A DNA stretch of 64,000 bases from Onthophagus taurus (taxonomy: Eukaryota; Arthropoda; Insecta; Coleoptera; Scarabaeidae): positions 9,057,001-9,121,000 of the forward strand of contig NC_091972.1 of NCBI RefSeq assembly GCF_036711975.1, written 5' to 3'. The position numbers were made by a program, and so were the translations under genes. This document shows, piece by piece, positions 46,623 through 59,248 of the stretch. Within the stretch, counting starts at the first letter, position 1; every line of letters starts with the position of its first letter. The notes beneath the pieces were generated by a model. The model did not search any database. It was given only the letters and a program-made list of their open reading frames with translations, and was not told the origin of the DNA.

Positions 46623-47037
46623 TACAGTACATACAATTGGAAATATTAGTATTTTGAGTATGAAATGATTGAATCTTCTACTAATTTCACTAATTTTAAT
46701 CTTCTTCTCATTCTATTTTGACATTTTAGGTTGATAAATATGTATTTCCTACTACGAAAATGAGGAATGTCAGAATAATAAGTAAACGTATTAATATCCT
46801 CTTGGTGATTAATTTCGTTATCTATAAACCCAAGGTGCATCCGGTGCGTGATAATATTACGAATAACATTAATATTTTATATTAATGCAATTCCTAAGAA
46901 ATACCACTTAAAGTCGATAAATGGAAGTGTAACATTTTGAAAGTATCACATTTATTAAAACAATGTACTGTTTTGAAATATTTTTAGATTAACAATATTT
47001 CAGAAATAAAAATAAATATTATTAAATGAAAGAAACT
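46623..47037. other. AT-rich spacer, nothing recognised
   Basis: A 64-codon minus-strand frame (46646-46840) carries no recognisable domain. No other feature seen. Confidence 0.4.
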
Positions 47038-47040
47038 TAT

Positions 47041-47370
47041 TATTTAACTGGAACAGCTCCGGCACCTGTCGGTAGATCACCTTTTGAACTATCTTTCGTA
47101 GCTACACCCTTCAAACACTATAAAACAGAATAGAAATATGTATTAATTCTCAAACCAAATTTAAGCTAAAGTTCATACCAATATAATTCATTAAGTTGAA
47201 AATTATGTAACTTAATAATTCAAACAAGTACTCAAAAGGATATTTAACATTATAAAAATTGCAATTTTATATAAAAAAAAAAATTAAATAATTTAATCAT
47301 CCAACTTACTTCTTCCTCTAGAGTAAAGAGGGAGCCTAATGTTTTGAAATCAACAACAACAAAAAAAAAA
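47041..47370 (-). other. Possible last two exons of an unidentified minus-strand gene
   Basis: A short exon-like piece ending in ..DFKTLGSLFTLEEE is followed by a GTAAGT donor at about 47309. After about 200 bp an acceptor (TTTTATAG) at about 47118 opens a phase-0 frame CLKGVATKDSSKG, then DLPTGAGAVPVK and stop TAA. Joining both keeps one frame. An AATAAA-type signal lies just beyond the stop. I do not recognise the protein. Upstream exons would have to lie in the 130 bp before PSMA5's stop codon or beyond PSMA5. It might also be an alternative 3' end of a neighbouring transcript. Confidence 0.3.
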
Positions 47371-47448
47371 GGAATCTGTTAGGATTGTATAAAATTAAGG
47401 AACATTTTAGGAACTTTTGCGTAAACAAAAACCATTTCAAAATCCTCA

Positions 47449-47454
47449 TTTATT
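47449..47454 (-). terminator. Poly(A) signal of PSMA5
   Basis: AATAAA on the minus strand lies 47 bp after the PSMA5 stop codon, a normal distance for a short housekeeping-gene 3' UTR. Confidence 0.5.
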
Positions 47455-47500
47455 AATCAATTTAATCTTATTCAATAAGCACACAATAAAAAAAAGATTA

Positions 47501-48282
47501 CTAAGCAATATTTTTAATTACCTCCTCCACCTGTTCTTTAGTAAACATATGAAACATTTTATCAGGTGTCATAGTCATCACCTCAACATTCGACGAATTA
47601 AGTTTTTCTTCCATGACTTGTTTTAAAATGGTCAAAGAAGCAATAGTAGCTTCTGACAAAGTCATACTGCGATGATACATTTCTTGTAAGCTCTGCTGAG
47701 CGCCTTCTGAGCCTGAACCAATAGCTTTGGCGTCGAATTCAACAAATGTTCCTGATGGATCCATATGATACAGTTGGGGCCCTTTTTCATCGATTCCCGC
47801 AAATAATATAGCCACACCAAACGGACGTGACATCGCAGCCCCATCATCATCTGAATCACCAAATTGAATCGCTAGATTTGAGACTGCTTGAGCACAAGAC
47901 TCAACACTCATGCTTTCATTGTAGATAAACCAATGATTTTGACATTCTACCCTGGCTCTAAACATTTAATAAGTAAGGAATAATCAAAATTAAAAAAATA
48001 AATAAAGTACCTATCAATCATTGTTCTTGAATCAGCCATTAACCCAGAAACAGCACATCCAATATGTTTATCAATTTCCACAATTTTTTCAATAGTTGTG
48101 CTCTCCATTAAAGGAGAAGTTATACGTTTTTCAACTGCCAAAACAACCCCTTCGCTTGTGCATATTCCGATTGCTGTGGAACCTAATTTAATGGCTTCTA
48201 TTGCATATTCAACTTGAAAGAGACGGCCTTCAGGAGAAAAGGTATTTACCCCTCTGTCGTATTCGCTCCTTGTTAAAAACAT
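47501..48282 (-). CDS. PSMA5: Proteasome subunit alpha type-5
   Basis: Two minus-strand exons, 48282-48011 and 47957-47501, separated by a 53-bp phase-2 intron (GTACTT..TTTAG). The join reads [14 protein letters not shown]. The product has 242 residues; the human orthologue has 241. The N-terminal alpha-type signature [20 protein letters not shown] is complete, followed by [35 protein letters not shown] and [16 protein letters not shown], all diagnostic for alpha-5. The subunit forms part of the outer alpha ring of the 20S proteasome and has no protease active site. A splice acceptor (TTTTATAG) directly abuts the ATG, so a non-coding first exon probably lies upstream. The coding frame is intact. 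Confidence 0.97.
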
Positions 48283-48284
48283 CT

Positions 48285-48820
48285 ATAAAAGAAAAAAGTG
48301 AGGTTATGTACCGGTTCATGACACTGCATAATATAATGTAAGCGCATTTAAGTAAATGAAATAAACATTTTGATTGTTTTATTATTACCAACGTTTTATA
48401 AAATTAGTTTGAGCCTAATTTAATCTATAAACGAATAAAAATTACCTTTATTATTTGAAGGGAATCGAAAAGTTGCTTGTGTTATGATCTGGAGATAAAA
48501 ATTGTCAAAATTTTAACAGTCAGCGTTGCAATATAAAAAGTCCCTAGATATTGTATAAATATTAATAAATCTTTTCTTTATTTTAATATATCTATTTTAT
48601 TACAATAATTAATTTGTGTTCATGTTAATTTAATAATTGTTTTTAAAAAATAATGTAAAATTGCTCATCTAAACACAAATTGGTTTATAATTCTTTTATT
48701 TATTTAACGTTGTCAACCCTGATACACAAACATAACCCAAAATTTTCAAGTGACATCAAGCAACACTAAACACGTTCACATTTAAATCAAAATTTAGTTT
48801 AAAAATCATAAAGAAACAAA
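48285..48820. promoter_or_regulatory. Shared divergent promoter region of PSMA5 and ATXN10
   Basis: The two start codons point away from each other with 539 bp between them. The region must contain both transcription starts and the inferred 5' exon of PSMA5. It is AT-rich with no CpG island and no TATA box at the expected place that I would defend. Co-regulation is inferred from arrangement alone. Confidence 0.5.
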
Positions 48821-48821
48821 A

Positions 48822-50266
48822 ATGAAAGACGAAGAGTTTAAGAAAATTGCCACTGAATATTTAGAAAGGAATGAGTATTCGTTCCTGATAGAATTAGTAA
48901 GGGAAACATTCAAATTGACAGTCATAAATTCGAAGCTGTAAGTTTATTACAATTTGCAATAAAAAATTACTTATTTTTTATGAATACGTTTTATAACAAT
49001 TTCAGAACTGTTATATCGGAAGAAATGATAACATGCTTAGGTGAATTATTAAATAAATCCATTGGTTTAATATCGGAAACGTTAGATGAAAATGTAATTC
49101 TCTTAATAGAACATATTTTTAAAGCATTGAGAAACGCTACAGTTGGAAATCAGTCATCACAAAATTGGATAACATCAAATGAATCAATTCTGAACGATAC
49201 TCATACCTTTTGTGAATTATATCGCGCTATCAATGAGCCTTACATCATTAGTTGCATCTCGGTTTTATTACAATTTCTCAATAACTTGGTGGTAAAGAAT
49301 CAAGAATCTTCACGTTTGGTTTGGAACAAATTTAAAGAATTTATTGGGGACTTTATATCTGATAAAAATTACTCATATTTTTCATCAGCTCTAGCTTACA
49401 ATATGTTATACACAGCTGTAACAATGCTTAAAGACAATGAATTAATATTAAGAAGCATATTTGATGTGTATAAGGATTACGAAAGCAACGAATATTTGCA
49501 TTTCTTATTGGAATTATTTGTTAAAAACAAAGATTTAAATATTAGCTATGTTTCGTATGATACAGAACATAGAATATTATTTCTAACTATGTTAAAAGAT
49601 TTATTGCAAGAAAGTAGAGTTGATGTAAACATTAATTTAATCCAGACATTATCGAATGAATTTAAAGTAAAATCCGATTGTATCTTAAAAACCATTGCTG
49701 ATTATGTTGATAAAATTGAACCAATCGAAGTTACATTACTTTTAGACGATCTCGCAATTATTTCAAGTAATGACACATATTTACCATTAATCCAAAGCGA
49801 TAAAAGTTTATTAATTACTTGTATATTTTTATTAAAAAGTATCCATGAAGTTAGTAAACAACCAGATAATAACTTCACTATGATGTCAAAATTATCAGAT
49901 TTAACAATCTCCGGTAATAAAGCTGACATTACTTTGCACCCTGCTTTTGGTTTTAAAGCATCCCTTATACGATTAATTGGAAATATGTGTTGGAAACATA
50001 TTGGCAATCAACACGAAGTCCGCGAACTCGAAGGAATACCCTTACTTTTAGACTGTTGCAATATGGACGCAAGAAATCCTTTAATTATTCAATGGATCGT
50101 TTACGCTTTAAGGAATTTGTGCGAGAATAACTTGGAAAATCAAAAAGCGATTTCTTCTATTACAAAATTAGGCGTTGTGGATAGCGAAACGTTGAATGAA
50201 ATTGGGATTACTTTAAGTGACGATGGAAGTAATTGTATTAAAATTGCTCCATATCCAAATGTTTAA
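48822..50266 (+). CDS. ATXN10: Ataxin-10 homologue
   Basis: Two plus-strand exons: 48822-48937 (MKDEEFKKIATEYLERNEYS start) and 49006-50266, joined across a 68-bp phase-2 intron (GTAAGT..TTTCAG) to give INSKL-TVISEEMITCLGEL. The product has 458 residues (human about 475). Most of it is alpha-helical, armadillo/HEAT-like sequence. The C-terminal ataxin-10 domain is plain: FGFKASLIRLIGNMCWKH, HEVRELEGIPLLLDCCNMD, NPLIIQWIVYALRNLCENNL. This domain mediates oligomerisation in the family. Ataxin-10 has roles in neuronal survival and cytokinesis in vertebrates; its molecular activity is poorly known. The N-terminal two thirds are quickly evolving, as usual. The frame is intact. Confidence 0.93.
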
Positions 50267-50609
50267 GAGGAAATGTGATATAAATTGAGGATGTAATTAA
50301 TGGGTTGGGTTAGCAGATTTTTTTTGATTAAAGGAAAATATATATATTTAATATTTTTCTCTTTGTATCGTTTTTAATGTTCCTTAGTTTTATGCAACTC
50401 AGGTAACGTTATCTCCGAAGCAGGTTTCTATTTTTAACTTTATTTAGTTTTCTATTTTGATTGAAAGTTACGGAAGGAATTGTTATATTCAATTCAATTT
50501 TTCCTTTTTTTTTGTTTTTTAATGATTGTTATCGACTATCGTATTATAACTACTTTAGAAATTATAAATTACTATTTCAACTTTTTATACAGAGAGGTCA
50601 CCATTAAAC

Positions 50610-51620
50610 TTAAAATATTTTTCATGTCTTAATCTTTCTTCTCTGGCTCTATAGCCCTGGGCCCTGGCTTGCCTCAGAATTTCCTTCCAGTCTTCCCTGT
50701 CTCTCGCCCTTCTTCGCCATGTTCTTATTGCCCATTAGTTTTAAATCCTCTTCTACTACTCTCTAGGTATTTCAGTTTCTGTCTCCATCGTCTTCTGGTT
50801 CCGACCGGTCTGTTCAATATTGCTATTCTTGTGGGTTCATCTTCCTCCATTCTCATTACATGACCCACCCATCTCAAGCAGTTGATTTTGATAAATTTAA
50901 CCACGTTCATGTCGTTGTATGCCTCATATAATTCGAAGTTGTATCGTCTTCTTCATTGCCCGTGTTGGGTATTACTCCTTTAGGTATTGCTGCGATTATC
51001 TGTACACTCTTCGTATATATCGTCCCACTGAGGTTCATCTGTGATTCACGTATCACCTTTTCAAGGGCAAGGTTAAATAGATGACAAGACAAGGCATCTC
51101 CTTGTCTTAATACTCTGCTCATGTTGAAAGGTTTTGACAGTTGTCCTTGAGCTCTGATTACACATTGGACATTTTCCATGGTTTGGCCATCTCTCTCAAA
51201 GAGCCTGGTATCTCGAATTCTGTTATTACCGAGTAACTTTACTCTATCAACCGCGTAAATTTATATGTCTTTTCAAGTATCTGTCCTATAGACGAAATAT
51301 GATCAATTGTCGAGCAATTCCTTATGAATCCCTTTTGATAGGAACCCAGTGTGTTTTCCATTCTTGTGTACCGGCATATAATTCCGGCCTTCCATTCTTC
51401 TGGAATCTTGTGTTCCTGCCATACATATTATGTTTCTCTAGTGTGTTCAGAAGGCTTCTTAGTGCACTCTGCATTCTAACATTCCAAGTTCTAATTCGTA
51501 TGTCCTTATTTCGTTTGCAGGGTCGTCGTTTTAGGTTCCGTCCGGCTTTCCTTTCTGTGGCTTTCGTAACAATAACTTTTTTTACGATGTCGGGGTGTCG
51601 GCCCAACGATCAACCCCCTA
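50610..51620 (-). mobile_element. Rearranged LINE fragment (endonuclease, RT and C-terminal tail)
   Basis: Reading right to left on the minus strand: 51606-51322 begins with the endonuclease-type start IRIRTWNVRMQSALRSLL but soon changes to linker/RT-like sequence. 51179-50907 carries the reverse-transcriptase core VLRQGDALSCHLFNLALEKV, IRESQMNLSGTIYTKSVQI. 50910-50725 carries the tail LRWVGHVMRMEEDEPTRIAI. 50720-50640 gives RDREDWKEILRQARAQGYR in another frame. This order matches RTE-like (craniofacial-development-protein-2-like) elements, but large parts of endonuclease and RT, including the catalytic YADD, are missing, so it is a deleted relic. It starts 340 bp after ATXN10. Confidence 0.8.
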
Positions 51621-54590
51621 CTTGGAGGACCAGGGCCTCTTCTGTCATACCTTAGCCGATCCGTCTTAATCTTTACACACTCTTATAAGGCTCATCATAT
51701 CTGAAATATATACTATTAAATTTGTCTTGTTGATTGATGATCGAAGATTTTTGAAATATGTTTCTTAATAAAATCAAAGAATTTATAACATTTGTGTTAT
51801 TTATAGTGTTGAGTTTTGCAGAGATAAAAGTGTTTAATGTTTCGCTGAGCGACATATCGTTTTTTATTTAAACTCACAGTTGTTGTGGAAGCTAGACTGC
51901 GCTTCGAGGGTTACATTAATACATGAAGGGTTTCAAAAGCAATCATGTTTTGCCGGCGATGCTTGGCAATAACCTTGTATTTAAAAACTTTTTTCTAATC
52001 GTTGAAATTTCTACATCTACGTTGATGCGATACTCTCCTATCACGGTAGCAGCAAAGAGATGAATAGCTTAGTTTTGACTATAAATCATCATTACATCAT
52101 CAGAAAAAGGTTTTTCAAGATTATCACTGCAAGTTTTCTTGTGACGTCTTTTTTGCTTAACATTATCAGAACAATTACACAATTCTATGTATCAGAGTAT
52201 TAATTAATCTCATAGCAAATTAGTGATTGAGAGGAATGGATTTTTTTAAGGTAATGAAGCTGCCATCATAAGGCATACTTAATAATTTTTCCTAAGAATT
52301 ATTATTTCTAAACACTCAAATTTTCCGGTAAGACATAATTCAATCTTAAATTATTTATTAGTAATGTTGATTCATCCTAATTTATCTTTTTTTTTTTACT
52401 AAAGATTCAAGCTCTTAGAAAATGATTCATCTCTAATTTATCCAACCGGAATCTGTCAGAGGATAAGGTCAGATATTTTATTTTTAAAATTTTCAATTTC
52501 TAATAAGTACATTTAATTATTTTCTTTTAAATATTTTTTCCCTCTCATTTTTCACATGAGTTATAATAGGGCAGATTTTATAAACATCAAAAAGAATACG
52601 GGAATAAAGAAAAACCATCTAACAATAGCAACATTACCCAGCTCTAACAATCTCGTGTTACCAATTTATTCTGTCCGCGAAATTCGATATCCATCCTTAT
52701 TTTCCCCTCATTTTATAATCTACGTGTTGGAACAACTGTTGCACTTTTTTTATGTGTTCCCTTCGTTTTCTTTTATTATAAGGTCGACGGAACAATCGGA
52801 TGCGTAGGTAACCGATGGATGAATGAATGAAATGAATGAATCGAACGGATTATGTTTTAAACAAGTTTACGTTTTTAAAAATATCGAGGTGCTGATTGAT
52901 ACAAAATCCTTGTTAATTCCTTTTAAAATGTAATTGGAGACGTGTGCGGTGTACCGCCGGTTTGCCAGGAAACGTCGGTTTGACCGACTTTCGTTCGCAA
53001 TCGAGGATCTGATTACCGTTCTTGATATTGGTGTCAATTAGAATTAACCATGAGTAAATAATCAACTAAACTAAGTAAGATCTTCCACTATTGATTTTGC
53101 AAAATGTAATGTAAACGTTTGTGGAATTTTTTTAATAAATTTGATAGCAGCCGGTGGCCACGATGGGAAAACGATAGTACAACAGTTGGCTCTTGCATAA
53201 CACATGAAGGGGGTAGTAGATAAGTCAGTTGCAGTCGTGTTATCGTCAAGTAAAAGTCTCTGTTATATTTCTCTTATTTTATTAGATAGATAAAATTGGT
53301 TGAAATGGACTTATAAGAATAATTTTAAATTGTGTTAAGTGTTTTCTGTGGAGTAAGTTGTACGTTTTTGTTTTCACAAAAAATGTGACATTATTAAAAT
53401 GTTGTTGACTAAATGCTAAAAAAATGAGTTATTTAAATTCGTTCTGGTAAGTTTAATGAAGGATTAGAGCTACTTTATCTGACGTTCCACCTCAATCTAG
53501 GTATTAGAGGGATTTATTTAGTTTATCCATATAATTACCAGTCGAATCGTTTTCCTTGTTTCTTTTATAACTTAATGAAAATAAGAAGAAAAGTTTGTTT
53601 CTTGTTCGCAAGATAACCGTCCTCTCATTATAAATCATGTAGATAAGCAAGATCTGTGTATTTGTTTAATACCACGCGTAATTATCCTACACTGCATAAC
53701 GTGAAAAATACCACGGAGAATACGAAATCTTGTAAAATGTAAATTAGTTTTTGGACAAGAGTACATTGACTATATTTTTTCTTACATCGTATCGTCTATG
53801 TTTAATCTTTCATGGACATTAATCGTCGATCACCTAAGGTTAAAGATTTTCATGTAACAATTTATTATTATTAGCATCTAACAAGAGTTAGAGTCATTAT
53901 ATTCAAATTACGATACAAAACCTACATCTAAGCGTTATTTCTATAAATTATTTTTTAATTGTTATTATCGAAAGGAAATTAAAGGAAATAGGTTGAGAAA
54001 GATAATTTGCTAACATAAACCAGCACATGTTTCTGGGTTTCAAGTAAAAAGACTACAAAACTACATTGCAATTTATTAATAAAGAAGGAAGTATCTAAAC
54101 TTTAAACATTTTTGGACTAAATTATGGGCAACGAAAAGGGGAACATGACACCTATGCAAAATTGCATAGATGACCCTTTGTGATACAGTTTAACAAAGTT
54201 TTTTGCAAAGCTTTTCGTTTTAAAGTTAGTTTAACAAATCATATCAATATTAAACTATCGTGTTTAAATTTCAATTATAAAAATTGCAAAAGCAGCTGCA
54301 ACTATCTTTTTACAATATTTACCTTAAGTGAACAAACATCGTAACTGAAGATTAAATTTAGATCGCTATTGTGTATATTATTTAATTAGATAAAACTATT
54401 AGATTAAAGTGGTGATAAGAATTTCAATAGATAACATTTAAAAAACAATAACCAAAAAAATATAGAGAATATATGGAACGAATTTGCTTGATTCATTGAA
54501 AAAATTTTTTCTTTTTTGGATTAGACTTTTATAAAGCAATCTGGTGTATTCAAAAGTGCAGATCTGACTAAGATGAACCATATCTAGTAA
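51621..54590. other. Intergenic, no gene recognised
   Basis: AT-rich with occasional less AT-rich patches (52930-53040, 53140-53240). A GAATGAATGAAATGAATGAA simple tract lies near 52823-52845. No open frame with recognisable content. Confidence 0.45.
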
Positions 54591-54594
54591 GTAA

Positions 54595-55035
54595 TGCCGT
54601 GTTTTTTTCTGGATGAATCTGCATTTTCCAGATTCAGTACCACGTCTCCATCTTCCACAAAGATTGTTGGAGTATATCGGGAAGTTGAGGTTAAGCACCA
54701 TACAACGAGTCCTAAATGTCAACTTGTTATCACTTCCGAGGATGTTGAATAGTAGAGGAGAAAATGCTGACCTTTGTGGCACTCCCTCCAGGACCATGAA
54801 CCTGGCAGTAGATCAGTGATATTCAACATTGATGTGGGACTATAGTCAGCCTATGATGTCAAATACGTCTAGAAAATCCTGCCTCAGAAAAATATAGCTT
54901 TAGGACGGTTCAATTCATCAACTTCTTCTACTAGTCGCCGCAGTAGAATTCTTTCGGTTGCTTTACCTAGTACAAATCGATGGATTTGTGTTCGAATTTT
55001 TGAAACAAAAGATATAAAAAAGCTATTAATGGAAC
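54595..55035 (-). mobile_element. Second LINE/RT relic (minus strand)
   Basis: The minus-strand reading begins near 54985 with GKATERILLRRLVEEVDELN, the fingers region of Jockey-type reverse transcriptases (KAxERIILRRL). After several stops it continues at 54797 with EGVPQRSAFSPLLFNIL, the palm motif GVPQGSxLSPLLFNI. The rest to about 54600 is frameshifted. The Q-G to Q-R change and the stops mark a dead copy. Downstream of it the frame to 54438 has no further recognisable content. Confidence 0.7.
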
Positions 55036-57690
55036 TTGGGATGCATAGATACGAAACCATTGAGGGAAAATCATGTCAATTTATGATATACCAAGTATTG
55101 TTGTAAATGCTGTGCCGATAGCTTTTAGGCAAAATAATATTTAAGCTGGATTTTGTAGATTATAGAAGAAAGTATAGAAGAAAAATAAAACAAATCAATA
55201 TCTTGAAATAATCAAGTATCCTCTTATATTCTTCAAATTTTTCTTATCTTTAAGATTTCAATTTATCGAACAGGTAAAAAAAGATGACCAAAAAAAAAAG
55301 GGAAGAACATAATCGATACAAGAGCTTCCCCGTATCTCATCATTCCTCTTGTAAACCTCCTCCTACTCCGCACAGATCCTCTTCGTGTGTGTGCCGGTAA
55401 GTTGGTCGCATTATACCCGGTCAAGGTATTTTTTTTCTGCTGCCTCTTTGTTTCCATTAGCGCGATGCTAATCGAAAAACGATCCCAAGAAGTTATGCGT
55501 TGCTTGGCTGCCGTAGAAGAAGAAGCATCTGTTACGTCTCGCTTCGTCTGTATAGAAACGGTTGGATGGTTAGTTTTTTAATTTCTCGAGGCTTTTTATA
55601 ATAAAAAAAAATCTTGTTGGCTGATTGATGGCGTAAACGTACTTATTTAAAATGCTCGACTCTTTTCTCGACCCTAACGTAACTATTTTACTGCCGTGTT
55701 CTTATCTCATTTCGATCTATTAGAATATTCGTCTCTACCTTCTTCTTAACAGTCTGACAGCTATGGTAATTAAGAGCACCTCTGTTAAGATTTACTACTA
55801 CCATAGTTAATTTCCCATGAGTTAGTTACAAAGAAATACACTTCGTTTTGTTTATCTATTTCTTTTTTCGATTCCTGTTTTAGGTTCATGATTTTAATTT
55901 AAAATTCTCGGGTTTCTCGCTTATTGGACTATTGTAATCTCTTTTATTAAGAAGTATTAATTGCAGAATTACGTGAATACATATAATTTTAGGTTTCTAG
56001 TTGTATTACGTTTACACATTTTGGAGGATTATAATAATTGTTATTCTTTAAGGAATGCGAAAGATTGTGAAAATTAACGGGTTATACAAAGTTTACAATA
56101 AGAAAAAGAAGATTGGGTACGGTTTTAACTTTGGATTAACCTAATGGATTTCCGCTCCTACCAATAAATAACGTACGGAGAAATCGATTACAACACAATA
56201 CAAACGTAACAGAACTGTTGTATTCAATCAGCGCATAAAGTGTTGAAGCCATAACTCACCGCGACGCTTGTAGAGCAAAGTGTGGGCCAAAAGGAACACG
56301 CTTGACCATTATCCTCAAGGTGATTGTTACAATCTTTTCTTATAGCTTTTTTGCCTAACTCATATAGAATTATGTAGAAATGATCGTATCAATGAGGAAA
56401 AGAAATAAAGTTGTTTTAAACAATAGATGTGACACAACACTTGAATTTCGTAAGGCCAATTTGTATTAAATCTTTAAAAAGTTTTTGTAATGGTAAATAA
56501 TTGACAAAAAAAGCTTGTTATCCATAAAGACACGTTTCCTACCAAAACCAATTTTATTATAATTTGTCGTTCGACCGACAAAACGTGAATCGCGCGGCCG
56601 TAGTTCCGTTAACGTCTGTTAACATTCACGTGTAAGCACAACGTGTTTTCGGTTGTATTGTTCTCGTTATTGACACGAGACGGCCTTCGAAATTTTCATT
56701 TTACGAATAATACGCCCTACCGGTCGCAATTTCGAAGCATTCACCGTTCAATGATGATGCTGGTTTCCGTACCGTATTTATTCCCCTCTTTTAATTCCAC
56801 CCGTTCATCCTCCAAACGTATCATTAGTAACGTGAGAATCGTCCATCAAACATAATTACGAAGGCCTGAACTAAACCCGCTGCTTTAGATTTTACCACAG
56901 ACAGATGGACATAATTTCGATGGAATTTTTATACATCACTATTAAGTTGTGGTACTGAAGTATTAAAATCTTGATGTAGTTTATGACATTTTTCAATATG
57001 GTTTACTAAATAATTGAGTACACCCAAAAAATTAATTTTGGTTGTAAATATAACATTGTGTCCAAATTTTCATATCATCTGTTATTCAACTTGATTGCGG
57101 ATAATATTATGGTTCTATTCTATGTTTAATGATACGCATCCTGAAGAACAATGCTAAATTACAGAATATTACTGCAACACTAAAAGATTGGTTCTTCTAC
57201 TGCATCATGTATATCTCCTTCCTCAACATTTTTAGATTTTTTGTCCTCATATGTGCTGAATTTTTGGAAACTAATTATCTTGACTAAGTAGTAGACTAAA
57301 AATTAAAAACTTCTACTCCTTCGAAATCAATATTTTTATCATCAAATAAATTCTTCCATCAATTTTGTAATGTTTGGACTTTGACTTCTTTCTATGTTGC
57401 CGCGAAATTAAAAATTGTGGATTTTAAATTGCGTCTAATCTCTTTCCTTTTCTTCGTACTCCCATACTATCATTACTTTGTCTAAAAAGTTTCTTCGATA
57501 TATTCGTTTAATTGCTAAAATTATTCCTTGGATCATGGCTTAAATAATCGATGTATTGTATTTTTTGGCAAAAACATACTATATTTAACGTAAAACTTAT
57601 TATATTCTCAACGTAAAATATTTTCAAATGGATGAGAAGAATGTCATCTTTTTCTTCTTCCTCCTATAATAAGTCTTTCATCAGCAGTTT
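55036..57690. other. Intergenic, no gene recognised
   Basis: Short frames at 55263-55581 and 56643-56855 overlap or lack domains. 56570-56830 is somewhat CpG-richer (CGCGCGGCCG near 56592). No repeat family recognised. Confidence 0.4.
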
Positions 57691-57699
57691 CGGCTAAAA

Positions 57700-58620
57700 T
57701 GCGAAACTCCACCATTAGGTAAACTCCACCTTTCTGGCGATTTTTGATATTTTTTCGACATGGTCTCTCTATTCTGCCTCGCAGACGTTATCCGCAGTTA
57801 GATCCTTCACTTTTTGATTCCTTAATGCGTTCTCTGTTGATTTAAGTATAGTTGAATGTAGTTTTTTTCCATACAGTTTTTTCCTCAAACCTCGTCTCCA
57901 GTAGCTCTATGTTTTGTTTAGTGCTTTTCTTTGAGATCGTACAAGATTGTGGTCAGTGGATTTCATTCTTATGTCTATTATTTTACTGAGGTGCAAATTT
58001 GTATTTGTGATCATAAAATCTATCATTGTTTTTTGCCCTCTTGTACTTTAAAAGCTATATTTGTGAATCTGCTTTTGATGCTAGGAATAACCTCATTACC
58101 AAGTCTCCCAAGATTGTGATTTCATCCTTCTTCCATACACCATCCAAGACATTTGCAGATTGTAGTAGAATGTGTATCTCAGTTTTCTTTGTTTTGTTGG
58201 TGTCTGGAGCGTGTGGTGATAAGGTGTGTTGTTTTATCTTTTTGAAAGCTGACCGATGGATGCAGGAGTCTATCATTGATGTTATTTATGTTGTTGATTC
58301 TTGTACGCTTTTACCTTTTTCTACACCGCTGAAGTGATTAGTTTGCAATTTTCATATCAAACATTGCTTTTCCTTACTTTTTTGTTTTTATATTCCAGAA
58401 TCTAATTCTCACTGTGGTTGGTTTTCTCAATCTTGTCCAATTTCTCACTTGGTCGTCATCAGTTAATCCAATCGCATCCGAGCTTGTGCATAGTCTTGGG
58501 TAGCATGCCAGGCTGCTTTTTATGTGCGTTTCTAACTTTAATGCATTCCAACTGTGTTTTTTTTGTTATGTAAGGCTGGGTTGTTTTCCTTTATTCAAGA
58601 TCTGTCAATAAACGTTGAAG
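57700..58620 (-). mobile_element. LINE endonuclease-region relic (minus strand)
   Basis: On the minus strand near 58430-58380 the text TVRIRFWNIKTKK resembles the start of an apurinic-type LINE endonuclease (IRIGTWNVRTL). Further along, 58276-58055 reads VWKKDEITILGDLVMRLFLA, and near 58035-57910 comes TMIDFMITNTNLHLSKIIDI, ending STDHNLV, which matches the closing IDxI .. DVRV .. GSDHxLV segment of the domain. Frames shift between pieces. No RT part was seen downstream, so the copy is truncated. Confidence 0.6.
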
Positions 58621-59205
58621 CACCATGGAGTATTCTACAGACAAGTCAAAGCAATTTTCTGACAAATGAGATTTTTTTCTTTATGTTGATTAGCCCGTAG
58701 ATATTTGCTGTGGGTTGCTTTGCTTTGACTAATTCTCTTCCTTTTAGTGTAGTTAATCTTGAATCATGTTATGTTCGATGGCTGATATTGTTATTGTGAT
58801 ATTGGTAATATAAAGGTTTATACATAAATGATATTGATTAAAACTATGTTTAAATCTGAATTTGCATTCTTGATTTTCACAACTTTGTATGATTGTATTT
58901 CTTTGCTTCTTCGAATACATTTTTGAGAAGATAAATGGCATGTCTTAGAACATTAATATCGTCACCACAAAATTACAACATCTTGTTTAAATTCATTTAA
59001 TAAGTTTGGGTTGATTTTCCATGAAATTTATTGTTAATGAATGAAACTTAGATATCATTGACGTAGTATTAGTTCGAGGAAGTGCCAATATAAAAAGTGG
59101 GTTCTAAAATAATGGTTTTAGTGCGTCAACGAGATTTATTGGAAGAGTGTAGTTTTTTTGCAGATTGACAAATCATAGGTGTAATCATCGTAAAATTGTA
59201 AATGC
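58621..59205. other. Intergenic, nothing recognised
   Basis: AT-rich spacer. The minus-strand frame 58753-58941 has no domain content. Confidence 0.4.
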
Positions 59206-59248
59206 TCCGGTGGAACAAAACGATAGGGTGGGGGATGATCACTTACCT

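Noticed and set aside
49702-50007. 101-codon minus-strand frame
   Set aside because: It is a shadow of the ataxin-10 C-terminal domain on the other strand.
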